A program made the position numbers and the translations under genes. Below, one piece after another: positions 1-9,118 of a stretch of DNA of 64,000 nucleotides. The first letter of the stretch is position 1. Every line of letters begins with the position of its first letter. Source of the DNA: JAJZVS01 sp963708095 (GTDB taxonomy: Bacteria; Pseudomonadota; Alphaproteobacteria; Acetobacterales; Acetobacteraceae); contig OY970182.1 of assembly GCA_963708095.1 (NCBI GenBank), forward strand, positions 4,030,001 through 4,094,000, written 5' to 3'. The notes beneath the pieces were generated by a model. The model made no database searches and was not told where the DNA came from. It was given only the letters and a program-made list of their open reading frames with translations.

Positions 1-144
1 TTACCGCAAGCGGGCTACGCCCAGCCGGTGCGCGGCACGGAGCGGGGTGTCCGGAGACGGCGGCCCAGGCCAGGGCGGCGCCGTCGAGGCGTCCGGATCA
101 CCGTGCGCCAACCCCTGCGCCCGCGCGGACGCGGGGCAGCGCGA

Positions 145-441
145 TCATGGCTTCAGCGCCGTGCCGGTGCCGGTATCGTGGACGCAGGTGCTGATTTCGC
201 GTTCCTGCTCGAACTGGTCGGCGAGCCCGGCGGTGGGCAGCGGCAGGCCGATCGCGCCTGACTGCGGGGCGTCCTGGCTCGGGACGCTGTAGATCTCGTC
301 GCGATGGCGTAGCCGGTACACCTCCTCCGCCTGGCGGCGGCAGGCGGCGCGCGTATCGCGGTCGGTGACCGATTCCGGCGGCGCGGCGGCGCAGCCGGCG
401 AGCAGCAGCAGCGGGATCAGGCGCAGAGCACGGCGGGTCAT
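145..441 (-). CDS. small lipoprotein of unknown function
   Basis: A 98-residue protein begins with a lipoprotein signal: two arginines, a Leu-rich core and the lipobox LLAGC with the lipidated Cys near residue 17. The mature part is short, charged and has two further cysteines (near residues 34 and 86) that could form a disulfide. No enzyme motif is visible. Its start codon overlaps the stop of the upstream gene by four bases (ATGA), so the two are almost certainly co-translated. The envelope location is inferred from the signal; the function is unknown. Confidence 0.7.
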   Translation of the reverse strand: MTRRALRLIPLLLLAGCAAAPPESVTDRDTRAACRRQAEEVYRLRHRDEIYSVPSQDAPQSGAIGLPLPTAGLADQFEQEREISTCVHDTGTGTALKP

Positions 442-1007
442 GACAGGGTTCCGATCAGGCGGGGCGGAGCCGCGGCAAGCGCGGCGCGGAAGGCGGATTC
501 GTCGAACCGTGCCTCGGCCGACAGCGGCGCGACGGCGGCCAGGCGCAGCAGCCGCGGATCAAGCTCCGCCCCGTCGCGCGCCAGCCGGCACAGCGAGGCG
601 GTCCAGGGCGCGCGGGCCAGGAGATCGACCAGCGCCAGCAGCCGCAGGCAGAGCGACAGGCCGTGGCGCGAACCCAGGCCGGCCAGCCGATCGACCGCGC
701 CCACCCAGCAGCAGGCGTCAGGATCGGCGAGCACGAGGTCGGTCACCCGCCCGTCGGCACGGCGGAAGCGGAAGCCGCGGATCGTGCCCCAGGCCTCGGC
801 GAGTGCCGCCTGCCGCGCCGCGTGCCAGGCGCGGTCGAGGTCGCGCCCGCGCACTGCGGGCAGTTCCTCCGGCCCGGCGTCCACGAGGTAGGTGGGCCAA
901 TCGTCGCGCCTGCCCCGCGCCCGCGCACGGGGCCCGCCCGCCGCTGAATCGGTGGCATGATCGTTGGGCGCGGAGGGCTCGGGCCGGGCCTGCATAGGCG
1001 GGACCAT
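438..1007 (-). CDS. hypothetical protein, cytoplasmic
   Basis: An Ala/Arg/Leu-rich protein of about 190 residues with no signal peptide or membrane span. The frame is open to 1082, but the ATG at 1007 (or 995) is more plausible because the extra N-terminus is low-complexity and Arg-rich. The middle contains aromatic and acidic motifs (DWPTYLVDAG, GFRFRRADGR) and the C-terminal half looks helical. It overlaps the lipoprotein gene by four bases and probably shares a transcript with it. I do not recognise a family. The strand is supported by the coupled lipoprotein, not by homology. Confidence 0.55.
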   Translation of the reverse strand: MVPPMQARPEPSAPNDHATDSAAGGPRARARGRRDDWPTYLVDAGPEELPAVRGRDLDRAWHAARQAALAEAWGTIRGFRFRRADGRVTDLVLADPDACCWVGAVDRLAGLGSRHGLSLCLRLLALVDLLARAPWTASLCRLARDGAELDPRLLRLAAVAPLSAEARFDESAFRAALAAAPPRLIGTLS

Positions 1008-1123
1008 GGACTGCCGCGCCGCGGCGCGCCAGTCTTGACACCGCTGATCTTGAGACCGCCGATCCGATCGGGATCGCCCCACCTGTCCCGATCTCCCACC
1101 CCACCGCCGGAGGACACGCCGCC

Positions 1124-2392
1124 ATGGACCCGTCCCGCCTGACCGCCACCGAGGCCGTGCACCGTATCCGCCAGGGCAGCCTGCGGCCTGAGGCGCTGAT
1201 GGAGGCCTGCCTCGACCGCATCGCCGCGCGGGAAGCGGCGGTGCGCGTCTTCACCTGGTTCGACCCAGGCGCTGCCCGCGCCGCCGCCGCCTCCTGCGCG
1301 GAAGGCGCGCTGCACGGCCTGCCGATCGGGGTGAAGGACCTGTTCGACACGGCCGATATGCCGGCTGCCTACGGCTCCCCGATCTGGGCCGGCTGGCGCC
1401 CGCGGGCCGATGCGGCGGCGGTGGCCTGGGCGCGCGCCGCCGGGGCGGCAGTGGTCGGCAAGACCGTCACGACCGAGTTCGCGACCCGCAAGCCGGGCCC
1501 CACCGGCAATCCGCACAACCTGGCGCATACGCCGGGCGGCTCGTCGTCGGGCTCGGCGGCGGGGGTGGCGGATTTCTTCTTCCCCCTGGCCTTCGGCAGC
1601 CAGACCGCCGGCAGCGTGATACGGCCGGCGGCGTTCTGCGGCGTGGTCGGCTACAAGCCGAGCTTCGGGCTGATCAGCCGGGCCGGCATGAAGCCGCTGG
1701 CCGACAGCCTGGACACGGTGGGCGTGATGGCGCGCAGCGTGGCCGATTGCGCGCTGTTCGCCGCCGCCGTGTCGCGCCGCGACCTCGGCGATCCCGAGCG
1801 GCGGGCGGAGCGGGCGCCGCGCATCGGCCTCTGCCGCTCGCCGGCGTGGGAGCAGGCGGGGCCCGAGACGGTGGCGCTGTTCGAGCGTGTGGGCGGCCTG
1901 CTGGGCCGCGCCGGGGCAGTGCTGGCGGATCGCGAGCTGCCAGCGCCATTCACCGCGCTGACCGAGGCGCATCCCATCGTGATGAACCGCGAAAGCGCGC
2001 ACGCCCTGGGCTGGGAGCTGGCGCATGCCCGCGAGGGGATCAGCGCGGAGCTGATGGGCCGGCTGGAGTTCGGCCTGGCGCAGGACGAGGCCGCGGTGGC
2101 CGGCGCCTACGCCGTGTTCCGGCGCACGCGGGAGGCGTTCCCGCAAGCGATGGAGGGGCTCGACGTACTGCTGACGCCGTCGGCGCCGGGGGAGGCGCCG
2201 GAAGGGCTCGCCTGGACCGGAGATCCGGCGTTCAACCTGATCTGGACCAGCCTCGGCGTGCCCTGCGTGACGGTACCGGCGGGGCCGGGGCCGGGCGGGC
2301 TGCCGCTCGGGATCCAGCTCGTCGGGCGGGTGGGGGAGGACCAGGCGGTGCTGGCGGCGGCGGCCTGGGTAGCCGGCGCACTGGGAGGGTGA
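1124..2392 (+). CDS. amidase (amidase signature family)
   Basis: A 422-residue serine hydrolase cleaving a C-N amide bond. The Ser-cisSer-Lys triad is visible: Lys71 in IGVKDLFDT, the cis-Ser in the Gly-Ser-rich loop around residues 138-145 (GGSSSGSAAG), and the nucleophile near Ser164 in QTAGSVIRPA. Length matches stand-alone members such as AtzF- or GatA-like amidases. The ATG follows a good GGAGG at about 8 bases. It stands alone, divergent from the lipoprotein pair. GatA itself is unlikely because no gatB or gatC is adjacent. The substrate cannot be told from sequence. Confidence 0.85.
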   Translation: MDPSRLTATEAVHRIRQGSLRPEALMEACLDRIAAREAAVRVFTWFDPGAARAAAASCAEGALHGLPIGVKDLFDTADMPAAYGSPIWAGWRPRADAAAVAWARAAGAAVVGKTVTTEFATRKPGPTGNPHNLAHTPGGSSSGSAAGVADFFFPLAFGSQTAGSVIRPAAFCGVVGYKPSFGLISRAGMKPLADSLDTVGVMARSVADCALFAAAVSRRDLGDPERRAERAPRIGLCRSPAWEQAGPETVALFERVGGLLGRAGAVLADRELPAPFTALTEAHPIVMNRESAHALGWELAHAREGISAELMGRLEFGLAQDEAAVAGAYAVFRRTREAFPQAMEGLDVLLTPSAPGEAPEGLAWTGDPAFNLIWTSLGVPCVTVPAGPGPGGLPLGIQLVGRVGEDQAVLAAAAWVAGALGG

Positions 2393-2526
2393 GGCCGCGG
2401 GGGTGACGGCCCAATCAGGCGATGGGCGGGGCTTCGCGGCGTCGTTTTGGCTGGAGTTGCGGTTTCCCGGAGCGGAGCGGGCGGGGAGGGCGCCCGGGAC
2501 GAGGGGCCGACGTCGCCGGTCCGAAG

Positions 2527-2659
2527 CGAAGGGTACATTGGGCCGCGCCGGTGGTCGAAGGGTACCCTTCGCGTTGGGGTTCTGCTGAAGGTTTTGGAGG
2601 CCTCGCCCACCGGCACCTGGGGCGGCGACCGGGTCTGCCGGGCGCATCGCGAAGGGTAC
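2527..2659. repeat. intergenic cluster of CGAAGGGTAC motifs
   Basis: The 10-mer CGAAGGGTAC occurs three times in 133 bases (2527-2536, 2556-2565, 2650-2659). The middle copy is part of a perfect 14-base palindrome, GAAGGGTACCCTTC (2557-2570). The surrounding stretch from 2393 to 2774 shows no convincing gene. The copies could be protein-binding sites or a small dispersed repeat. Confidence 0.5.
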
Positions 2660-2774
2660 AACATTGCGTTAGCTTCCGGGTAAGGCCTGCCCCGGCCGCT
2701 GGCGGACCTGCGGCGAGGAGGGGCAGACAGGGCGGAATTGGGTTTGCCCGCGGTGGCGGGGTGGAGCGACGAGG

Positions 2775-2990
2775 ATGCCGCGCGACCAGCCGGACCTGCC
2801 GATCCCGGAGGACCCGGAGCCCGAGCCCTCCTCGCTCCGTGCGACCTTGCTGGCGGGCGCCGTGATCCTGGTCCTGGCGGTGGCGGGCGTCTTCCTTGTG
2901 GGGCGGCTTGCCCGCATGGTGGCGATCCAGGATTGCGTGGCCCAGGGCCGAACCAATTGCGCGCCGATTGCCGACGTGCCCCGGCGGTGA
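2775..2990 (+). CDS. small single-span membrane protein
   Basis: A 71-residue protein with an acidic, Pro-rich cytoplasmic N-terminus, one strong transmembrane helix at about residues 23-43 (TLLAGAVILVLAVAGVFLVG) and a short C-terminal tail containing two cysteines (IQDC...TNCAPI). The ATG lies after a GGAG-like stretch. Small proteins of this layout are common and mostly uncharacterised in Acetobacteraceae. It stands between the amidase and an acetyltransferase with no overlap to either. No function is proposed. Confidence 0.6.
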   Translation: MPRDQPDLPIPEDPEPEPSSLRATLLAGAVILVLAVAGVFLVGRLARMVAIQDCVAQGRTNCAPIADVPRR

Positions 2991-3122
2991 GGGAGCCGCC
3001 GGCGGTCGATCGAAGCGTTGCCCGGGCAAGGCGCCTCCGGGCCAGGTTTTTGCGGCACGCTTCGCACGCAGTGGATGGAGGTCGTTCATAATTGCAACCA
3101 TACAGAATCAAAACCGATCGCT

Positions 3123-3617
3123 ATGCAGATGGAAACAGCGCGGCTGATCCTGCGCTACCCCAGCCTGGCGGACGTGCCGGCGCTTTTCGCATTTCTGGGT
3201 GATGCCGCGGCGATGCGGTACACCCATGCCGAGGCATCGCTCCGCGCGTGCCGGCGCCGCATCGCCGTCCATGAACGGCGCCGCCGCCATGATGGGGTCG
3301 CTCCCTGGACGATCGTGAGTAAGGAAGAGGATCGGATCATCGGCTGGGGTGGTCTGTATGACGACCCATTCGATCCGGGATGGGGAACGGAGATCGGATA
3401 CTTCTTCCATCCGGCGTCCTGGGGTCGGGGATATGCTTCCGAACTCGTTGCGGCTTGCACGGAGATTGCCGATGAGGTCCTGCACCTGCCGGACCTTATC
3501 GCCTTCGCGCATCCGGAGAACGTTGGCTCCAGGCGGGTGATGGAAAAATCCGGCTTCACGGCGGTGCTGTTTGTCCCAGAAATGGAACGATTCCTGTACC
3601 GCCGCGGGCGCTGGTAG
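3123..3617 (+). CDS. GNAT family N-acetyltransferase
   Basis: A 164-residue acetyl-CoA-dependent acyltransferase of the RimJ/RimL type (Acetyltransf_3). It opens with the family's ETARLILR strand. It carries the acetyl-CoA pyrophosphate-binding loop WGRGYASE around residues 100-107 and the late NVGSRRVMEKSGF motif. The frame is open further upstream to 3018, but the ATG at 3123 puts the conserved beta-strand at residue 4. Possible substrates are amino groups of proteins, antibiotics or metabolites; none is indicated by context. Confidence 0.85.
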   Translation: MQMETARLILRYPSLADVPALFAFLGDAAAMRYTHAEASLRACRRRIAVHERRRRHDGVAPWTIVSKEEDRIIGWGGLYDDPFDPGWGTEIGYFFHPASWGRGYASELVAACTEIADEVLHLPDLIAFAHPENVGSRRVMEKSGFTAVLFVPEMERFLYRRGRW

Positions 3618-3839
3618 CATTCGGACGGCGGCAGAGCGGTCGGTCTGGTCCGGATTCGATCCATTCTCGCGGTGCGCGCCGGCCAAACGAAGGCGCGGAA
3701 ATCGAGCGCCCTCACGGCGGCGCTGGTCGGCTCCATGGTGCCGAAGGCAAAACGTATTGCAGGATGCGCTTCGCTTGCATCGCCCTGCCCGCTTTCGGTG
3801 GGGGCCTTCAGGCGCACGCACCCGGACCGGTGCGCTCCC

Positions 3840-4808
3840 TCAGCGTGCGGCCACCGCCGTCTGCCGCACGTTCACCCCCATCGCGGTGAACAATGGGCCG
3901 AGCACACGGTACTCCGCCGCAATCTCCGCCCGCGCCGGCCCGGCCGGCAGCCAGGCGGGCGGCAACCCCGCCGCGGCCAGCGCCTGGCACACCGCCGGGT
4001 CGGCCAGCACCTCCGCCAGCGCGTCGCGCACCGGCACGAGGCGCGCCTTCTCCGCCGCGGCCGGGGCACCAAGGGCCAGCCAACCGCCGAGCGCGACGTC
4101 GACCCCCTGTTCGCGCAACGTCGGCACACCGGGCAATGCGGCAGCCCGGTGCGGGCCGGAAACGGCAAGCGCGCGCACCCCGCCCTCGGCCAGGGCCGCC
4201 AGCGCCCCGGGCAGCGGGCGCATTACGAAGCCGATCTGCCGATCGCGCAGCGCCGCAGCCGCATCGAGCCCGGCAACCGCGCGGGCGGCGACGCCGGCGC
4301 GGTCGAGTAGCATCACCTCGGCGATCTCGGCACTGGTCCAGGCGCCGTCGAAAGCCGTGCGAATTCGCCTCGGAGCGGCGCGCAGCGCGGCAAGCAGGTC
4401 GGCGAGCCCGCGCCAGGGGCTTCCGTTTGCGACCAGCAGCACCTCCGGCGTGAAGCTGATGCGCCCGATCAGGGCGAAATCCCCCGGCTCGCTGTCCATC
4501 CGGCTGGCGAGCCAGGGAGCGGCGGCGATCGCCGGCGTCAGCAGGGTGAGCACGCTGCCGTCGGCGCGGGCGCGGGCGCCGGCCATCAGCCCGGTGATGC
4601 CGCCGGCGCCGGGACGGAAATCCAGGGTCACGGCGTGGCCGAGCGCGCGGGCCAGCGGTGACCACAGCAGGCGCGCGGCGAGCCCGGCCGGCGCGGAGGG
4701 GAAATCGGGCACGATGAGAGAGACCGGGCGCCCGTCCGGCTCGGCCCGCGCCGGTCCCGGCAGCAGCAATGCTGCCGCCATCAGTCCGATCGCCTGTCTG
4801 CGTTGCAT
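3840..4808 (-). CDS. Bug/TctC-type periplasmic tricarboxylate-binding protein
   Basis: A 322-residue solute-binding protein of the tripartite tricarboxylate transporter receptor (Bug) family. A Sec signal peptide covers about residues 1-22 (RRQAIGLMAAALLLPGPARA). The family features PGAGG with following turn, a central AGLDAAAALRDRQIGFVM segment and GVPTLREQGVD are all visible. The start at 4808 directly precedes the signal; 25 further codons upstream lack a signal-like sequence. No TctA or TctB membrane partner is in the window, as is usual for orphan Bug proteins. It is divergent from the dehydrogenase gene. The ligand is unknown, probably a carboxylate. Confidence 0.85.
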   Translation of the reverse strand: MQRRQAIGLMAAALLLPGPARAEPDGRPVSLIVPDFPSAPAGLAARLLWSPLARALGHAVTLDFRPGAGGITGLMAGARARADGSVLTLLTPAIAAAPWLASRMDSEPGDFALIGRISFTPEVLLVANGSPWRGLADLLAALRAAPRRIRTAFDGAWTSAEIAEVMLLDRAGVAARAVAGLDAAAALRDRQIGFVMRPLPGALAALAEGGVRALAVSGPHRAAALPGVPTLREQGVDVALGGWLALGAPAAAEKARLVPVRDALAEVLADPAVCQALAAAGLPPAWLPAGPARAEIAAEYRVLGPLFTAMGVNVRQTAVAAR

Positions 4809-4964
4809 GCCATCTCCCCGTCCAGGCCACGGAGGATGGCGTGCAATTGCAAACGGAGGGTGAAGGCGGCGCGGTGCAGGCATGTCGCCGCGTGCGGCGT
4901 CGGCCCTGGCGGGGCCAGCCGCGGGCCGGTAGCCTCCACGGTTTCCCCGCTACGGAGCCTGCCG

Positions 4965-5933
4965 ATGCCCTTCACTCTTCTGATGCTGCCGCCGCAGACC
5001 GAGACGACAAGCGCCTGGGCGCAGCGGCTGGCCGCGGAACTGCCGTTCGTGCGCGTGATTGCGGCGGCGACGGAGGCCGAGGCGGCGGCGGCGATTCCCA
5101 CCGCCGAGGCGGCGTTCGGCACCCTGAACCCGCAGATGCTCGCCGCGGCGGGCCGATTGCGCTGGCTGGCCGCCCCGCAGGCCGCGCCCCCGGCAGGATA
5201 CTACTATCCGGAACTGGTCGCCCATCCTGTCGCGGTGACGAATATGCGCGAGATCTACAACGATCACATCGGCGCCCACATCTTGGCTTTCGTGCTGGCC
5301 TTCGCGCGCGATTTCCAGACCTACCTGCCGGCGCAGGCGCGCCGCGAATGGGCGCCGCGCCCGCTCGATACCGGCGTGATCGCGCTCGATGAGGCCACCG
5401 CGCTGATCGTTGGCCTGGGTGGCATCGGTGCGGAGGCGGCGCGGCTGCTGGCCGCGTTCGGCGTGCGCGTGCTGGCCACCGACGCGCGGCGGACCGCGCC
5501 GACGGAGGGTGTCGCGGAACTGCACCCGGTCGCGGCGCTGGACGACCTGCTCGGTCAGGCGGATTTCGTGATCCTCACGGTGCCGCACACGCCGGCGACC
5601 GAGGGCTTCATGCAGCGTGAGCGCTTCCGCCGCATGAAGCGCGGCGCGTTCTTCATCAACATCGGCCGCGGCCGGACCACCCGCCTCGATGACCTCGCCG
5701 CTGCGCTGGCCGCGGGCGAGATCGCCGGCGCCGGCCTCGATGTGTTCGAGACCGAGCCGCTGCCGCCGGGCCATCCGCTGTGGACCACGCCGGGCGTGCT
5801 GATCACGCCGCACACCGCCGGCTACGGGCCGCATCTGGACGAGCGGCGCTACGCGATCCTGCGCGACAACTGCCGCGCGTTCGAGGCGGGGACGGCGCTG
5901 CGGAACGAGGTGGACAAGGCGAACTGGTTCTGA
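4965..5933 (+). CDS. D-2-hydroxyacid dehydrogenase
   Basis: A 322-residue NAD(P)-dependent oxidoreductase of the D-isomer-specific 2-hydroxyacid dehydrogenase family, interconverting a 2-ketoacid and a D-2-hydroxyacid. The Rossmann motif GLGGIGAEAARL lies around residue 150. The catalytic Arg is in the GRGRTTRLDD region, the Glu in DVFETEPLP and the His in ITPHTAGYG. The start at 4965 places the first beta-strand immediately after Met; upstream codons are Arg/Cys-rich and unlike the family. Divergence from the carboxylate-binding protein suggests uptake and oxidation of a hydroxy- or ketoacid, which is inference. Confidence 0.88.
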   Translation: MPFTLLMLPPQTETTSAWAQRLAAELPFVRVIAAATEAEAAAAIPTAEAAFGTLNPQMLAAAGRLRWLAAPQAAPPAGYYYPELVAHPVAVTNMREIYNDHIGAHILAFVLAFARDFQTYLPAQARREWAPRPLDTGVIALDEATALIVGLGGIGAEAARLLAAFGVRVLATDARRTAPTEGVAELHPVAALDDLLGQADFVILTVPHTPATEGFMQRERFRRMKRGAFFINIGRGRTTRLDDLAAALAAGEIAGAGLDVFETEPLPPGHPLWTTPGVLITPHTAGYGPHLDERRYAILRDNCRAFEAGTALRNEVDKANWF

Positions 5934-6216
5934 CGCGGCTGCGCAAAGAGGCTTGGCGGAAGCAGCGGCCGGAGATGCTGCGCCAGCATCTCCGCATCGC
6001 GCTCGATCTGGCGGCCAACCGCGCGGACGGCGCCTGACCGGCGCCCACCCGGCTCCACCGCCCACCCGGATTTTCATCTCCGTTCCCCTGGGCGCGCCGG
6101 ACGGATTTTCCGGCGCGCCGTGCCGGCGGAGTAATATCTGGCCGCTCCCACTCTCCCGGGGGTTGCCGAACCCGCCGCACGATCCCACAAAGCCCGCAGG
6201 CATCCGTGGGGGCAGC

Positions 6217-9111
6217 ATGCGCGGCGCAGTTTCGGGACGGACCACCGGCTACTCCAACCCGGTGGAACGGATCGATCCGTCCCCGCCGGTGGGCGATACG
6301 GTCAAATACTCCACCTGCTACATGTGCGCCTGCCGCTGCGGCATCCGCGTACACCTCAAGGACGGTCGCATCCGCTACATCGAGGGCAATCCGGACCACC
6401 CGGTGAACCGCGGCGTGCTGTGCGCCAAGGGCTCGGCCGGCATCATGCAGCAGTATTCACCGGCGCGGCTGACCAAGCCGTTGCTGCGCGCCGGGCCGCG
6501 CGGCTCGGGGGATTTCAAGGAGATCGAGTGGGAGGAGGCGCTCGGCATCGCCGCCGGCTGGCTCGGTCACGTGCGCGCGACCGACCCCAAGCGCCTGGCG
6601 CTGTTCACCGGGCGCGACCAGAGCCAGTCCTTCACCGGCTGGTGGGCCAAGCAGTTCGGCACGCCGAATTTCGCCGCCCACGGCGGGTTCTGCTCGGTCA
6701 ACATGGCCGCCGCCGGGCTCTATTCGATCGGCGGCAGCTTCTGGGAATTCGGCGAACCGGATTGGGAGCGGGCCAAGTACTTCCTGATGTTCGGCGTCGC
6801 CGAGGACCACGACTCCAACCCGATCAAGCTCGGGCTCGCGAACCTCAAGCGGCGCGGGGCGAAATTCGTCTCGGTGAACCCGGTGCAGACCGGCTATTCG
6901 GCGATCGCCGACGAGTTCGTCGGTATCCGTCCCGGCACCGACGGGCTGTTCGTGCTGGCGCTCGTGCATGAACTGCTGCGCGCCGACCGCATCGACCTCG
7001 ATTTCCTGGTCCGCTACACGAACGCCGCCTGGCTGGTGATCGACGCGCCCGGCACCGCCGAGCACGGGCTGTTCGCCCGCGATGCCGAGGGCCGCCCGCT
7101 CGCCTGGGACCGCACCAGCGGGACCGCGATCGACGCCGCCACGGCGGAGATGGCGCCGCAGATCGTGGGCGAACAGCGCCTGCCCGACGGCCGCGCCGTC
7201 CGCCCGGTGTTCCACCTGTTGGCGGAACGCTACCTGGATGGCGCCTACGCCCCGGAGGCGGTGGCCGACCGCTGCGGCCTCCCGGCCGAGACCATCCGCC
7301 GCATCGCCCGCGAACTGGCTGAGGTTGCGTTCGACCAGGCGATCGAGCTTGACCAGCCCTGGACCGATACCTTCGGCCGCCGGCACCCGACCATGCGTGG
7401 GCGACCGGTGGCGATGCACGCGATGCGCGGGATTTCCGCCCACTCGAACGGCTTCCACACCTGCCGCGCCATCCACCTGCTGCAGATGCTGCTGGGCGCG
7501 ATCGATACGCCCGGCTCCTGGCGTTACAAATCACCCTTCCCGCGCCCGATCCCGCCGGGCGCGGCGCCGGTCGGCAAGGGGGCAAAACCGGGCACGATGC
7601 TGCCCGGCATGGCGCTCGGCTTCCCGCGCGGGCCGGAGGATCTGCTGCTGGAGGACGACGGGTCCGCGGTGCGGATCGACAAGGCGTTCACCTGGGACGC
7701 GCCGCTCGGCCTGCACGGGATGATGCACACCGTCATCGCCAACGCGCATGCCGGCGATCCGTACAAGATCGACACCTTGTTCATGTACATGGCGAACATG
7801 GCGTGGAACTCGGCGATGAACCCCGCCGACGCATCGCGCATGCTGACGGCCAAGGACCCGGCCACCGGGGAGTACGTGATCCCGCACGTGATCTACGCCG
7901 ATGCGTTTGCGTCCGAGATGGTCTCCCACGCCGACCTGGTGTTTCCCGATACCACCTATCTGGAACGCTGGGACTGCGTGTCGTTGCTCGATCGCCCGAT
8001 CGGCAGCCCGGAGGGGCCGGCCAATTCGATCCGCCAGCCGATCGTGCCCCTGGACCGCGACGTGCGGCCGTTCCAGAACGTGATGCTCGATCTCGGCGCG
8101 CGGCTCAAGTTACCGGGTTTCGTCAAGGAGGACGGCGCCCCGGCCTATCGCGACTACGCCGACTACATGGTGAACCACCAGCGCAGCCCGGGGGTCGGGC
8201 CGCTCGCCGGGTTCCGCGGCGCGGACGGCAACCAGTCCGGCGTCGGCGCGCCCAATCCCGACCAGTTGCAGCGTTATATCGCCAACGGCGCATTCTGGTC
8301 GCACCACCACCCGCCCGAGGCGCTCTATTACAAGCACGCCAACGCCGCCTACCTGGCGGAGGCGAAGGCGCTCGGCCTGATCGGGTCGACCGCGCAGATC
8401 GTGCTGCAACTGTATAGCGAACCGTTGCAGAAATTCCGCCTCGCCGCCGAGGGCCATGGTCCGGTGCAGCCGCCGGAGACGCATCGCGAACGGGTACGCC
8501 ATGCGTTCGATCCGTTGCCGATCTGGTACCCGCCGCTGGAACAGGCGATCGAATCCGCCGGTGCGGCCTATCCGCTGTTCGCGCTGACGCAGCGGCCGAT
8601 GGCGATGTACCATTCCTGGCACTCGCAGAACGCATGGCTGCGGCAGATCTACGGATCGAACCGGCTCTATGCGCACCGTGCCACTGCGGCCGCGCTCGGC
8701 ATTGCCGATGACGACTGGATCTGGGTCATCAGTCGGCACGGGCGGGTGAAGGGCCAGGTGCGGCTGATGGAAGGCGTGAACCGCGACACGGTCTGGACCT
8801 GGAACGCGATCGGCAAGCGGTCCGGCGCCTGGGCGCTCAGCGCCGACGCGCCGGAATCGACCAAGGGCTTCCTGCTCAACCACGTGATCACCGAATTCCT
8901 GCCCGAGCAGGGCGGCGCGCGCCACGCCAACGCCGATCCGGTCACCGGCCAGGCGGCCTGGTACGACCTCAAGGTGCGGATCGAGAAGGCCGACGCGCCG
9001 GCGGCGACCTTGCCGCATCCGGCGGCGCTGCCGCGCCCGCCCGGCCAGCGTTCGGTCCCGCGCATCCTGCGCTATGGCGCGCCCGCCTCCCTCCCGCCTG
9101 CTGCGGAGTGA
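6217..9111 (+). CDS. soeA: molybdopterin oxidoreductase, sulfite dehydrogenase (quinone) SoeA-like
   Basis: A 964-residue catalytic subunit of the DMSO-reductase superfamily. A [4Fe-4S] site is formed by Cys34, Cys37, Cys41 and Cys69 (CYMCACRC, then GVLCAKG). Bis-MGD-binding regions follow, and Cys159 (GGFCSVNM) is a candidate Mo ligand. There is no Tat signal, so it should face the cytoplasm, as known for SoeA, which oxidises sulfite to sulfate and passes electrons to quinone. Size and the three-gene order with an FeS subunit and a DmsC-type anchor fit SoeABC. The ATG at 6217 is preceded by GGGGGCAG. Related enzymes (polysulfide reductase, other DMSOR members) are not excluded. Confidence 0.8.
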   Translation: MRGAVSGRTTGYSNPVERIDPSPPVGDTVKYSTCYMCACRCGIRVHLKDGRIRYIEGNPDHPVNRGVLCAKGSAGIMQQYSPARLTKPLLRAGPRGSGDFKEIEWEEALGIAAGWLGHVRATDPKRLALFTGRDQSQSFTGWWAKQFGTPNFAAHGGFCSVNMAAAGLYSIGGSFWEFGEPDWERAKYFLMFGVAEDHDSNPIKLGLANLKRRGAKFVSVNPVQTGYSAIADEFVGIRPGTDGLFVLALVHELLRADRIDLDFLVRYTNAAWLVIDAPGTAEHGLFARDAEGRPLAWDRTSGTAIDAATAEMAPQIVGEQRLPDGRAVRPVFHLLAERYLDGAYAPEAVADRCGLPAETIRRIARELAEVAFDQAIELDQPWTDTFGRRHPTMRGRPVAMHAMRGISAHSNGFHTCRAIHLLQMLLGAIDTPGSWRYKSPFPRPIPPGAAPVGKGAKPGTMLPGMALGFPRGPEDLLLEDDGSAVRIDKAFTWDAPLGLHGMMHTVIANAHAGDPYKIDTLFMYMANMAWNSAMNPADASRMLTAKDPATGEYVIPHVIYADAFASEMVSHADLVFPDTTYLERWDCVSLLDRPIGSPEGPANSIRQPIVPLDRDVRPFQNVMLDLGARLKLPGFVKEDGAPAYRDYADYMVNHQRSPGVGPLAGFRGADGNQSGVGAPNPDQLQRYIANGAFWSHHHPPEALYYKHANAAYLAEAKALGLIGSTAQIVLQLYSEPLQKFRLAAEGHGPVQPPETHRERVRHAFDPLPIWYPPLEQAIESAGAAYPLFALTQRPMAMYHSWHSQNAWLRQIYGSNRLYAHRATAAALGIADDDWIWVISRHGRVKGQVRLMEGVNRDTVWTWNAIGKRSGAWALSADAPESTKGFLLNHVITEFLPEQGGARHANADPVTGQAAWYDLKVRIEKADAPAATLPHPAALPRPPGQRSVPRILRYGAPASLPPAAE

Positions 9112-9118
9112 CACGACG

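Noticed and set aside
743..2647. 634-codon open frame on the minus strand across the amidase gene
   Set aside because: Antisense shadow of the amidase: Arg/Pro/Gly-rich, no motifs, caused by high GC at third positions.
3571..4863. 430-codon plus-strand frame opposite the Bug-type binding protein
   Set aside because: Composition is Ser/Ala/Arg-rich with no domain; the minus strand has signal peptide and family motifs.
4950..6245. 431-codon minus-strand frame across the hydroxyacid dehydrogenase
   Set aside because: Shadow of a gene with all catalytic residues on the plus strand.
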